NCBI GenBank assembly: GCA_963669155.1
Contig: OZ022588.1
Coordinates: forward strand, 18,675,938-18,739,937
Direction: 5' to 3'
Length of the DNA: 64,000 bases
Source of the DNA: Arbacia lixula
Lineage: Eukaryota > Echinodermata > Echinoidea > Arbacioida > Arbaciidae
Shown here: piece by piece, positions 26,490 through 38,900 of the stretch
How positions within the stretch are numbered: position 1 is the first letter of the stretch
Layout of the letters: every line of letters begins with the position of its first letter
Program-made: the position numbers and the translations under genes
The notes under the pieces: generated by a model
The model's input: only the letters and a program-made list of their open reading frames with translations
The model's database searches: none
Told to the model about the DNA's origin: nothing

Positions 26490-26490
26490 C
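26389..26490. repeat. (ACT)n trinucleotide repeat
   Basis: A long ACT/CTA run. It yields poly-Thr or poly-Val frames that are not genes. Confidence 0.95.
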
Positions 26491-27267
26491 GCTTCCACTA
26501 CTATGATCATTATCATGAGAAATATAATTGTCAATATTATATATATCATTACCTTGATTATGATTATCATCTTAGTCATCACTATCATTATCATTACACT
26601 TGGTACATTAGCACTTTATACGACATCATTTTAAGGCATATGTTCACTGCTACTACACATCATTCCCACAGTGCATTATGCAGTCCAGTGAAGGAGTTAA
26701 TTGGGTCAGTCAGGATCAAAACACAAGAGATAAATTCCGCACACATACTATGCATATAACTGTCTTTGCCAGGCTGCATAACCAAGACAGTATTTGGTAT
26801 GGGATGCCCATCTGGCAGGGAGGTGGAGACTTCAATACAATAATTTTCTGTTCGAAATGTTACGTTTATAAATAGAACGAATTTGAAACAGCAATGCTCT
26901 TGTTGCCTAATACACTCATGGCATACATGTTTAATAACTTAAAAAAGAAAAGAAAACATGAATAACAGTACATGTTAATAGTATATCTTAATGTGCTTGT
27001 TACTCGGTACCAGACCCGATTAGCAGCTATGCTTTTTTTTTCTGGTTCTTTGTCTACCTTCCCCCCATTGGTAAATAAAAATATTTAATTTGTTTTATTT
27101 GTATTTATGTTTTGATATGTGTTAAAGTTCAATGAAACTTCAAAGTTCACAGTTCAGTGGATTGAGCAGTTACCGCTTTGGCCTCAACCTAATTCGTATG
27201 GGTGTGCCACCTTGCTTCTTGATGCAAATCAAAATAATGCGTGTCTGTATTCAAAATACACTGTAGG
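26491..27267. other. Intergenic, nothing recognised
   Basis: AT-rich sequence between the trinucleotide repeat and the Tc1-like copy. No gene seen. Confidence 0.4.
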
Positions 27268-27620
27268 TACAGTGGGCAGCAAAATTATTCACCCCCCCCC
27301 CTCACTTTTAACATTCTGTCATAATGAACAGCATTGGAACAGCAGATTGCTATTGAACCATTAATATTAGTTTACTGGAGAAAAGAAATCAAATTAAACT
27401 TCGTAGTTCATCCGAAATTGCAATTTGCGCCCAAAAAGCATGTTGCAAAATTATTCAACCCCCTATTTACACACAAGAAAGGAATGCACAAATAATGACA
27501 ATTAAAAGCCATCGCATATATTCTGAGGTGAGTGCTGATTTGATTTATCCTCCACCTGAAAATGGAACCTTTATATGCACAACAAACAAGTTGTAACGTC
27601 ATTCAACCCAGATGGGCATA
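27268..27620 (+). mobile_element. Tc1-like non-autonomous element, copy B
   Basis: It starts TACAGTGGGCAGCAAAAT with ATTCACCCCCCC following and is collinear with the complement of 16190-16578. The shared blocks include GCAATTTGCGCCCAAAAAGC and GGAACCTTTATATGCACAAC. No transposase. Confidence 0.75.
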
Positions 27621-29156
27621 TCTTTTAGTACGTTGTGCAGCATCCATTTGCTGCAATGACCTCATGCAGACGAGATGAACAGCTCTCACAAGCTTCTCAC
27701 AACGCTCCACTTCACCGAGGGGACCAATAGATTCCACAAAGATCCCGAATAAAGATCATGAAATATGTGTTTTATATCCTTCGTTAATATACTATTTGTT
27801 CATTAATTTATTCCTACCATGGACCTTGCAATAGTGTCCATGCTCTAAGCTCCGAACGCAGGAACCCGATACAGAATGCTTTATTTCCTGCGGCTTGAGC
27901 AAACCAACGGAAATTCAGCGCGCCCAATGTTTTTTTTTTTTCGCTAAAACAACAAAAAGCAGCTGGAAAGAAATGTATCGCGTAGATTTTGCGTGTCGCG
28001 CATTTACCCGGGTTGAATCTATATCGAGACAGAGGAAAAACATGGAAAAGGGCGACTATTTTTGACATGACGTCACGAAATAGTACTTTTTCCCTCTGAC
28101 GTCACAAAAAAAGTAATTTGCTTCCCTCTGAGCTCTCTTCCTCCAAAGAGTTCATATATTTGTGGTCATGTGACACTCTTTCAACCAATCAACGAACTGG
28201 AATATATTAATGAGGGATATAAAGAAGATATAACCTTGACACATGTTTCACTCCACACATACACTTACTACCCTCTTAGCATTCGATGACACTATGATAC
28301 ATCGTTCAAAATCATATTTGCAATGTTATTTCAAGGTGCTGCAATCAGCTGCATTTATTGCTTGTACAGTATTTCATATGCAAAGAAAGCACCAGAAAAA
28401 CGCACGTCAGCTGAAATGTCTACATATTGAAAATGGGCACAATTGTTACCCTCATTCATACAAAAGCGTATTTGTTCTACTTCTATACAACTCAAATTAT
28501 CGTAAGGACATTTCTACCCTCCGACTATCAAAGACTTATTAAAGGGCAGGTCCAAGTTAAATATGGCGTCTTCCTTTTGCATTTCTCAAATACATGTATA
28601 AAGTTGTATAAGTACCAAGGTATATGGATGAATGTACTATTCAAGAACTCAAGAAAGGCATTATATTAACCACTTCATATTTTTGAGGGCTGGCCCAAAT
28701 TCTAGTGTAGTACAACCAGGCTTTTGTATTGGTAACTCAATTGTTAATATCCCAATCAAAGCGATTCATTCAGAGCAACATTTATCACATTTATAGCGAG
28801 TTGCTGTCAACTTTGTAATAAGTTTGACAGAATTTGGTTTTGTCTGTGTATGCTACCTGAAGCATGAAGTTTCCCATGTACCATCAATTTAGACAAAACT
28901 GCAGGACAGAACTTTTCATTGGAACGAAGTATGAACTAGAGGAGTTCTTCAGATGTGTCTTTATTTTTTTATATATTTAATAACTTAATCTCTGAATGTA
29001 TTGTTTTATAACATGTAAAACAAAGCTTCCCTATAGAATATAAACATGTGACATAAAAACACTGTATATCCTATATTTGTACATACAATCTATGACATAA
29101 ACAAGTATGCGGTATATTGTAGGAAAGCAAAAGATATCATCAATCAAGGAGCCTTG

Positions 29157-29216
<60 letters not shown>

Positions 29217-32200
29217 TACGTCAGACTGTGCAAAGGAAACTATTTTTTAAAATAGAGATGCACTCAGTGACCCCCCCCCCCCAAAAAAAAAAAAAAGAAA
29301 AAGAAAAAAAAAGAAAAACGATATAGCTTTCTGGGTGCAGACACAGAAAAGGGGAAAAGGTTCAACTGAGCAGCTTTTTGACAGAAAACTGTTCTTAAAA
29401 ATAGAAATGCATTTACTGACCTCAAAATATAGCTTCCTGGGTGCACACACACAAAAAAACTCTCTCTACATATGTAAGCTTCGAAAAAGCAAACTAGATA
29501 AATTCGACTGGAATGCCTCCACACTCCTGGGCAGACACCTTAACCCTAAGCAGACCAGGCTTATTTTTTACTGGTCTGTGACCGGGGGGTTGATTCAACA
29601 GCCCCCTTGAGGTCTCCGTCATCGGTCACGCGATTGCGACAAAATTTGGCACGCACGACACCTGTGTCATAATCTACAAGATTATGTCGTAAAATTTTTC
29701 AAAATTGTTCATTTCTCATTGTAATTATGCAAATTTAGCCCATAATTATATAAAACACAAATCAAAAACATTAAGAGTCTAATATTTGGTTTGTTCATCT
29801 GTTATAATATGTTTAACAGTCGGTCATCCAAAAAAAAAAAATCATTTCAATTCTTATGTAATTTATTGTTTTTGGAATTGTATGTATTTCTTTGTTTTTT
29901 TGACTTTGTTTTTCTTTCTTTTTTCGATTGAAAATTGTCACTGACTACTTTTCAACCAGGATTAGCATAAAATTAATCAATCGAAATGCTTAAATGGAAA
30001 AAATAAGGCTTTTATAGGTTGTATGAAAGAGCAGTTTTCCATAGGAAATGCACAAAAAATTACAAAACTGTGCAAGTTTTGGGACGACATGCGTTTACAA
30101 AAATGGGCGTGGCTCCCAAATGGTATGTGTGGATGCCGCGAATTTGGTCTCAAAAGACTTGAAGACTTGAAAGAAAAAAGTCAAGAAGTGTCGCGAAGAG
30201 GTGTTCTCGCGTTGAGGCATTATTGCGCAAAACCCCACCAGTGGTTTTAGGGGTAAAGTATTGTGTAGTAAAAAGTTTACCATCCACTACAGAAAAGACT
30301 TGCAAGTTTGGCTATGACATAAACCTTCATTCAGATACAATGTATACATGTACCTCTCACATATCATCATTGTAACAAGTTTATATATATTCAGTAAAGT
30401 ATTTCACAAGTTGTAAAAAGTGAAATTTAAGAATTTGACCCTGAGCTTAGACCTTTAACCTACCTATTTGATTGAAATCAACTTGTAATAAGGGTTTTGA
30501 TATCCTTTAAAGCTAGACAGAAAGTGATTATGAGGGTGGGAAATTAGCATTCTGGAAATATGATACTGAAGTGTTTGTCAAAATTCAACCAGTCATCAGA
30601 CTTAAGGTTTCCCCCACTAATCCTTTATAATAGGATTCAGTGGATCCAAATTATCATTATAGGATCAAAAACATCATAAGAAGTTCCATATTACTAATAG
30701 CGGTCATATTTGCAGATTTTTTTTTACAGCTTTGCTCAAAAGCAATTTGAACAACCACAAGAATCATAATAAACGCATCAATATTCATATCCTCACACAG
30801 AATCACAAAATAGTATCAAAATATTCATAGCAATAAACTCTAGGTAATAACGTTTTCAAGGTGATAGCTGCAAGTCATTAACAGACAATATCAGAATTTC
30901 AAATATTCCAAGGTGATTAGCACAGCACAAGGTGATAGATATACATGTAACTGGAAGGAATGGCACTGGCACAATACAGACAAACTTTTAAACTAGTATG
31001 ACAATATATATGATCTTCAAAAACTGCAACGCTACAGAATGGATAAAGAGTCAGAGCAAATGACAAAGTGAAAAACATTCTTGTAAATTACGGATTAAAC
31101 AAAAAACTACTACACTATAAATCCACCAAAACCCAACAAAATATTTGATCTACTACATTCTGCTTGGTAAAATGATATAACTTTTATTAATTCACACCAT
31201 GATTTAATTGCCAGTAATAACTCTTACTCCCTATAAATATAGGATTGAAGGACAGATCAATCAAAGAACAATACAAAACACTTTGATTTTCCAAAAGACA
31301 CATTTACAATATATAACTATAAAAAGGAGCCAAAAAACTTACAATGCTAAACATACAGTTGTATCAGGTAGTATAAATTTCAGTTGGTAAACTCCACCTT
31401 CATCTTCCCTCTGCCATTACATGAATATAATGCAATCACTCAAACTCCAAAAAAACATCATCTTCACTGACATCCCTATGATAGATCACTTTCATTACCT
31501 TCCCAAAGTTATACTCAGCACACATTGCTTTACACTCAATTTTCTATTCCATATTAACTGGTTTGTTACACAAAATACACAGCTTTGGTACCAAAGGGTC
31601 AAAGGATAATATTCTGCTCAGGTTTGTGTGCCATGGTTCTCAAAATGTCCGCCCTATCAAATCAAAGTACACTTCAACAGTACAATGACACACAAAATAT
31701 TACAACAATCATACATTAAAACAATCATGACAGATTCCTTTAACGAGATGGTGTACAAAAACATTCTTTCAGTCCCACAATGGAAACAGGAGGCTAAAAA
31801 AGCATGATTAAAAGTGAGGAAGGCATTTCCCCTTTTACTGAAGTCATTAGACAATTTCACATTGTCATGACATGTGATTGTGACTTGCAGCTTTTCTTAA
31901 CAATTTAGCTACAGCTACAGCACACACGGAAAACAAAGACTTCCTCTCTTAAAAATCAATCTAATTTCAGAGAAGTTGGAAAAATAGGGGAAACCTTACA
32001 ACATCCGCCAGCAGCCAATTAACACCATTCTACATCCTTGATTCCAAGAAAATCTGCTCATAACACTTCTTTTAATGTGAACCCCTTGTAAGAGTACATT
32101 TTAATCCCTTTTTTTCCTTATTGATATCAATGTTATGTTGTTATTTAGCTGTGTTACGTTGTTTTTGTTGCACTGTAGTATTATGTACATGTATTGTATA

Positions 32201-32528
32201 TTGATTTTGTAACAGTGTCATTTTTATGCAAGACTTTTTGTGGTGTTTTCTGGCTCCACCAATATGTCACTTCATATATATTTATTTGTTCATATTTTGT
32301 AGGTTTTGTAGGTTTTGTAATCAAGAGAAATTGAGTGGAGGATATTTCTGGTGACTTATGCAAGAGATGATCAAGCTACGATAAAAAAAAATTTGATGAA
32401 TGTCTTCCCATTATACCCCAGGAATCAGATATAAGGCACGGGTGCAGCCTTTATACTCTACACAGGTTTTAGTCTACGGTAAAATCTAATTGCACAAGAT
32501 AAATTTAGAAACGATGTGTGTTTGGGGG
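27621..32528. other. Intergenic region downstream of the laminin gene
   Basis: No gene seen. A (TA)n run lies at 29163-29214. C- and A-rich runs lie at 29270-29330, inside an approximately 155-bp tandem duplication (29225-29340 against 29390-29450). 29494-29550 looks like the start of the ACTAGA-type element found in the laminin introns. Confidence 0.45.
29163..29214. repeat. (TA)n microsatellite
   Basis: About 26 uninterrupted TA units. Confidence 0.95.
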
Positions 32529-32534
32529 TTTATT
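32529..32534 (-). promoter_or_regulatory. Candidate polyadenylation signal of the laminin gamma gene
   Basis: AATAAA on the minus strand about 270 nt after the laminin stop codon. It is the first canonical hexamer I found downstream. The stretch 32535-32801 would then be the 3' UTR. Inferred; no transcript is available. Confidence 0.45.
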
Positions 32535-32801
32535 ATGCAACAAAAGTGCATGTGCTATTTGGTTTATATGGGTGAACGGAGTGGAGTGATACACAATCTG
32601 AAAAAGGCTACAATATGATACCATCCCTCTCATGGTTTACTCCCACTGCTTCTTAACCTGTTGTGTGCCAGGCTAAATGCTCTTCTCAGAATATTAAGGA
32701 GGTACTATGAGTGTGTGAACGCAGAAGTGGCACATGAAGAGTTATGCTCAAAACAGGGCCATGTAGGGTCATTAAACAGAGGAGAAAGTTGACCTCATTG
32801 T

Positions 32802-32938
32802 TCAGTTGCATTGGATGTCTCCGGTCTCCCCACCCTGAAGATTAGCCAAGATGCCATCCAGGGTTGTCTCCATGCTTTCTAGATCTGCTGCCAGCCTTGT
32901 CATCTCCCTCCTCTGATCCATGTAGGCTTCCAGTAGAT
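32802..32938 (-). CDS. Laminin gamma exon 15: C-terminus and stop
   Basis: Two bases complete Asp, then LLEAYMDQRREMTRLAAD to LANLQGGETGDIQCN and TGA at 32802-32804. The penultimate Cys fits the conserved gamma-chain tail cysteine that pairs with the beta chain. The third-from-last residue is Gln, not the Glu that vertebrate gamma1/gamma2 use for integrin binding. The acceptor GGTTACAG lies in the first unit of a tandem array that repeats it. Confidence 0.93.
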
Positions 32939-35900
32939 CTGTAACCAAGGAGAAACGGAAAAACAAAAAACAGTTTTGGCTATGTTGACCAGCCATATGC
33001 TACAACAAACATTAAGTACTTGTCAAGTAGATATGTAACCAAGAAGAAACAGGCTAACAAAAAACATTTTCGACTATGTTGACCAGACATATGCTCCCAT
33101 AAACATTAAGTACTTGTTGAGTACATCTGTAACCAACTTTAAGGAAAACAGGCAAACAAAAAATACTTTCGACTATGGTGACCAGACATATGCTCCAAAA
33201 ACATTTTGTAGTTATCCAGCAGATCTGTAACCATGAAGACACAGGCAAATAAAAAACACTTTGGACTAATTAACCAGACATACAAGTATGCTCCAAACAC
33301 ATTTGCAAAAGGCCCTTGCCATGTAAACAACACCCTTGTGAACAACAAAAGAGCTCTTATGAACAAGCGAAATTCCTCATGAGGAATAACACACAATATG
33401 GTTCAGGGCCTCTGCTTCATGACATCAGGATTGAAAATAATCCTCCAACAATCATATTTTTTTTTCCTCCTCGATTTTGCTGAGTTTTAGGGTAGGGCTT
33501 GTGTTAAGGGTACCATTAGGTCATGAGCCAGGAGTACTGGCTACAATATCATGCAATTGCTGGGCCTGAATTCTACATGCCACATATAGGGGGAATGTCA
33601 ACCCAAAATGCAACACGCAGCCATGCAGTCATGTCCATTCTGGTCTAGTGCACTAGTGTACGAGACCGGAAGCAGACATGACTGCAAACAAACTCCAGAT
33701 GTCACTGCGCCTTGTATTATGGGACAAATTTTCATTAGATGTGTAAAGGAGCATCGTATGGTTGTTGCTATAAAACTTGCATCATTAAAATGACAGTAAA
33801 ATGGTTTCATACCATTCAAGTTATCCATGTCTGAGATACTGAGGATATCCCTCGAGAGAGAATCTGCATCATTCCCAATGGTCACAGCATTAAGGTTGTT
33901 GGTTGTCGCTGTGTTCTTGGCCACATTTATCTCTGCCTCCAAGTCTGCTGTTGCCATAACAACAGCATCCAGCTCCTGCAAAAGACAATACATCGTGCAC
34001 AATGTTAAGTCCACAGAAAGTTTGTGATACATGTATGTGGACCATGAGATTTGCCACAAAGGTTAATGATCAAGTCTTAGAGCAAGCAACTTCAATTCTT
34101 AAAATGTAACTAGAGGAATTTGACTGCGCACAGTCGACTGGTATGCCTCTGCCTCTCCTGTGCAGACAATGAAGTATTGCCAAAATCTTTGATATTTAGT
34201 AAACTTTCATTTTCTAATGCATGGAAAACTTGCTATTTGGCTATGAAATACAACTTAATTAAGAGAAACCTCTCATTTACCATCATTGCACAATTTGACC
34301 TTGATTTGTGACCTTTCTAAACCACATTAGAATTACTTCATTGTCCTGTCATATATCATCATTGTACAAAGTTTGATAACATTTTGTGTACTATTTCTTA
34401 AGTTATGTAAAAGTGACATTTCAGGATTAGACCTTGACCTCTGACCTTTGACCTAAATAACCTCAAATCTACTCAGTTAGTTGTCCTGACATTTATTATC
34501 ATTGTATCAAGTTTGATGAAATTTGGTCAATTATCTTTATGGTTATCGCGTAAACGAGATCAGGACAGATGGAAGGACAGACGGGCAACTCGGAAACAAA
34601 ATGCCATCAGGAACTTTTTTGCGGAGTCATGAAAAATAGTTTCTATGATATTTCTACATACATTCTATAATCAACTGATCATGTTCCAAATACCACATAA
34701 GATATTGAGACCAGGAAAAAACATCATCTTGATTATACATCTATTTCTCAAATTAGTAGTTCCTCTATAATCCTCAAGCACATAAATAGCAGTGACCTTT
34801 TCACTGTGTTATACAGCTTCCATAATGTGAGACTGAAGAAATTCCAAATAGTCTGACAGTCAAAAACAGGACATATTTCCCTTCTTGTTGACCTTGCAAA
34901 ATAAAGATTCATTGAAATGGCTAAAAAAAAAGGTACTTCACTCCATAGGCTCAGATTGATTTATATTTTGGGGTTCCATAAGACTACATGCTAGGCTAGA
35001 TGGCATACAACCAGTACCACTTTGACACTATAGCTCCTTTATTAATAGAAAAGTTAGAAATATCAGCTGAAAAACAAGTGCTAAACTAGAGCAAATCGAC
35101 TGCCACGAAGTTGATAAATATGCCTCCGCCTCTTTGCTAGCTCTATTTAGATTTATTCTCAGAAAATCTGTATGTTTGGTGGGCAATGTACCATTGGATT
35201 CTTATGTGAAATGAAAATATCATATTCTGTTTTTCCATGTTTAGCCAGGTTTGGCAATGTTCACTGACCTTTGACCTCTTACTTCTTTGACCTCCAATCT
35301 AACCAGTCTGTCTAAATCCATCCTTGTATCAAGTTTGATTAAAATTAGCAAATTTTGGCAAAGTTCATTGACCTTTGAGCTCTAAACTCTCAGGGATTTT
35401 ATCAAATATGCCATCAGTCTATCTCCATGAAATGATACATCTCTGTACCATGTTTGGTTTGAATTGAATCATTAGATTTGGATTCAACATGAAAAATAGC
35501 CAAATTCGATAAAGTTCATTGACCTTTGACCTCTAACCTTTGAGAAATTTCACCAAAAATGTCATCAGTCTACCTTCAAGTAGTGATCCATCTTTGCACC
35601 ATGTCTGGTTGGTATTGCACCATTGCATTTACATTTATTTAGAAAAATATCACTTTGGGGGCAATTTTTAGCAAATTCTTGGCAAAGTTCATTTACCTTT
35701 GACCTTTGAACTTTCAGGAACTTTACCCAAACTTTCACCAATCTACCTCTATGGAGTGATACATCTCTGTGCCGCGTTTGGTTAGAATTGCATTCTTGGA
35801 TTGGGATTTGGGTTTAAGGTGAAAACTATCAATTTTTGCACAGTTCATTGACCTTTCAGGAATTTTACCAAAAATGTCACCAGTCTACCTCTAAGTAGTG

Positions 35901-38900
35901 ATCCATCTTTTTACCATATTTAATGAGATTGCATCATTGGATTTGAATTTAATGTGAAAAAGGTCAATTTTGGGTAATTTTTCACAATGTTCATTGACCT
36001 CTGACCTTTGACCTCAATCAGATGTGACCCCAATTTTACACACTTCATTGGTTTTATGCAATACACACATTTACCAAGTTTGAAGCAAATTTGGTCAACG
36101 GTTCTCATATTATTGCTTAAACGGATTTTGGATGGACGGATGTACAACCTGAAAACATAATGCCATAATAACACTTGTTTTAATAATGTTTCTTTACAGG
36201 AAAATTAAACACTCAAAAGAAGGGAACATGAAAAGAAGAAAAGGGAGTCCAGAATGCTGTTGGCAGTTTTTAGAAAATTCATATAATTGATAAGAAAGAG
36301 AGATGAGAGTTTGCGTGTCATCTACATTGTAAACTAGACCCTACATGTATGATGCTGTACAGGTATTACCAATGAAAATCTTGTGGTAATAATCAATTTC
36401 ATTTGTGTGACGCACAGTAACAATAAATAAGCAATGCAGTTCTCAAACCATTAGTATCCTGTGTATCTTGTTACGATCAGTTCAAGCCAGAAAGGATCGC
36501 ACAAAATGATACCAATATTTAGTTTATGTGTTCTTTATTATATGTGACCTGTCACCACAAAACGACCAATAAGTCGCAATGGGAGTTTCCACGTAAACAG
36601 CTGGGATGGAAAAGTCGATTTTGGGTTTTTGGTATTTTCTGAAAGTACAACTCTTGATCTTCCATCTGTCAAAATTTGAGATTAAAATGATAAATACAAA
36701 CATGTTTTTTCTTGGTTTTAAAATGATAACTTTTTTTGGACATTGAAAAAAAAATGTCACTTTGCTGAGATTGTCCTTATCATAATCAAGCTCTCAAACA
36801 ACTGAGCATAACTTAAAGAATATTCAGTGTTAGACATTGAAACTTTGTAGTAGTGATGATTGATACCTTGTTAAAAATTGGGCCAAGTTTCAGCTCAAAC
36901 CCATTGTTCCTTCATAGTGATTGCTATGGGGTTTTGATTGCACCTTTTTGTGCCAAGGACAATGGCGCATGGTTCAGCACTCTTGAATGAACCCCTTTCT
37001 TTAGAGCCTGTAATCTCTGTTATCCAAATGATTAGTGCGTCTGGCACCTTCACATTCTCTCTGTAATTTAAAAGGGTTAACTCGGTCCATATAAGTTCAG
37101 TTATATACCATTTTAAAGCTTAGAATATAGGCTTCAAAGCTGCATCAAAAAAACAAAAACCAAAAAATCCGACTTATTGGTCATTTTGTGGTGACAGGTC
37201 ACATATGGGGTATTTTCCCCTTTAAAACCAAGACAAACTTTCACTTTCAGTACATCAATACATCAATACATGTATATAAATTACTTTACAATGTTTGGGT
37301 ACAGGTTAGCATACAGTGCTGGAGGATACTGAAGTCAAATGAATCCACGGCTCCCGCTGATGGTCCAGTTAATAATCCGATCCAGTATTCCCAAATTATG
37401 ATCGCAGTGTTGATCCCAATGTTGTACGCTGAAGAGCAGGTATTCCAGATAGTCAAGTCCAAATAGATGATCCAAATAGTAATCCACAGAGTATACGGCT
37501 TCCACAGGCAGGATCTCATAAGCACTATTTAACAGGCAGGAGGTTATCCACGTCGAGAAAATCCTCGTATAAATCCACAGGTGACTGGAGCAAGATGATA
37601 TGTTAACTCTCTAATGCAGGTTGTTACAGGTACATGACTGGAGCTAGGTTGATATGTTAACTCTAATGCCCCTATCCAAGCACCTCATATATATACTACA
37701 ATCTGTACATTCTAGAAGGTTTTATTATCTGTGCTTCTAGAAATTTCTCAATACATCTAGTAAGTTCTACATTGTACCTATGCTTGTAAACATGACAATC
37801 AATATTGACCTGACCCAGATTACACTGATGGGTCATCACTGGCATACTCCAGTCAGTGCCTCCTTTATTATGCTAATGAGCCTCAGCTAAGTGTAACATT
37901 CTTTCATGTAAATAGCATTCCAGACTCTTCCAGGCAATACATTGCGCAATGTTTATTTCACCAGTGAGGAATTTCACAAGCACGCAGAGTGCAGCTCATT
38001 CAAGGGCTACATATATGGCTATATGTATAACACATGTATATACACATTTGTAACAATCTCAATAAATATTTGATAATCAAGTTGATCTTGGCATCTAACC
38101 TCCAACAGTTTAGATGAAGAACAAGATGAAAGTCTTAACTGCACCTTTGACGCAAAATGGTTGCCATTATTACGATATTCAGATAGAAGTTTGGAAACAA
38201 TTCAGCCAAATCTCTGCTCCAGCCTCCTCTCAATCATTAATTTGCTTTGAACTGCCACACACGTGTCACACACGACTTTCTTTAAAAGTAATTCACACCT
38301 TCCAAAGAGCATGAGTTCATCTAGCACATAAAGGGTTAACTTACATCTTGAGTAGCTTCTACATCCTCCTGGGCCTCGGCAACCCTTCTCCTGGCATCTT
38401 GGACTTGACTCCTTTTGGCACTGAAGCACTCCAGACCACCGATGGCCTGAGAGATGAAATCATCTACCATGGACAATGTGGTGTGGCCTTCCTCCAGCTT
38501 TACCTGAGCATCTGTCTGCACCTAGGATACGCAACACCATAGCAATAGATGTTATTAAGGGGAAAAAAACAATATGTAGCACCATATTTGATTCTTTTAG
38601 GATTTTTGACCCACTTTTTGACCCTCTTTTTTGCCCTCTTGCGGGTCAATTTTTTTGTTTTTTGTTAAATCCACAGAAAATGGAATAACACAATGTATTA
38701 GAGCTTCCCTCCCAATGATAGAACTGGAAACTGACTTTAAGCAAAATTATTGCAATTGTTAGATTTTGGGCAGGTCGTCTGAAAATTAGAGCGTAGAGAC
38801 CAAAGACCGCTGTGTGCTATGGTCCATACCAGTCCGCTCCACAGTAAATGCGTTCCATGGGAGCACTGACCGTATTGTGTGCTGACAGGGACTTTACGAT

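Noticed and set aside
26305-26634. Open frames of 83-109 codons on both strands
   Set aside because: They are translations of the ACT trinucleotide repeat (poly-Thr / poly-Val).
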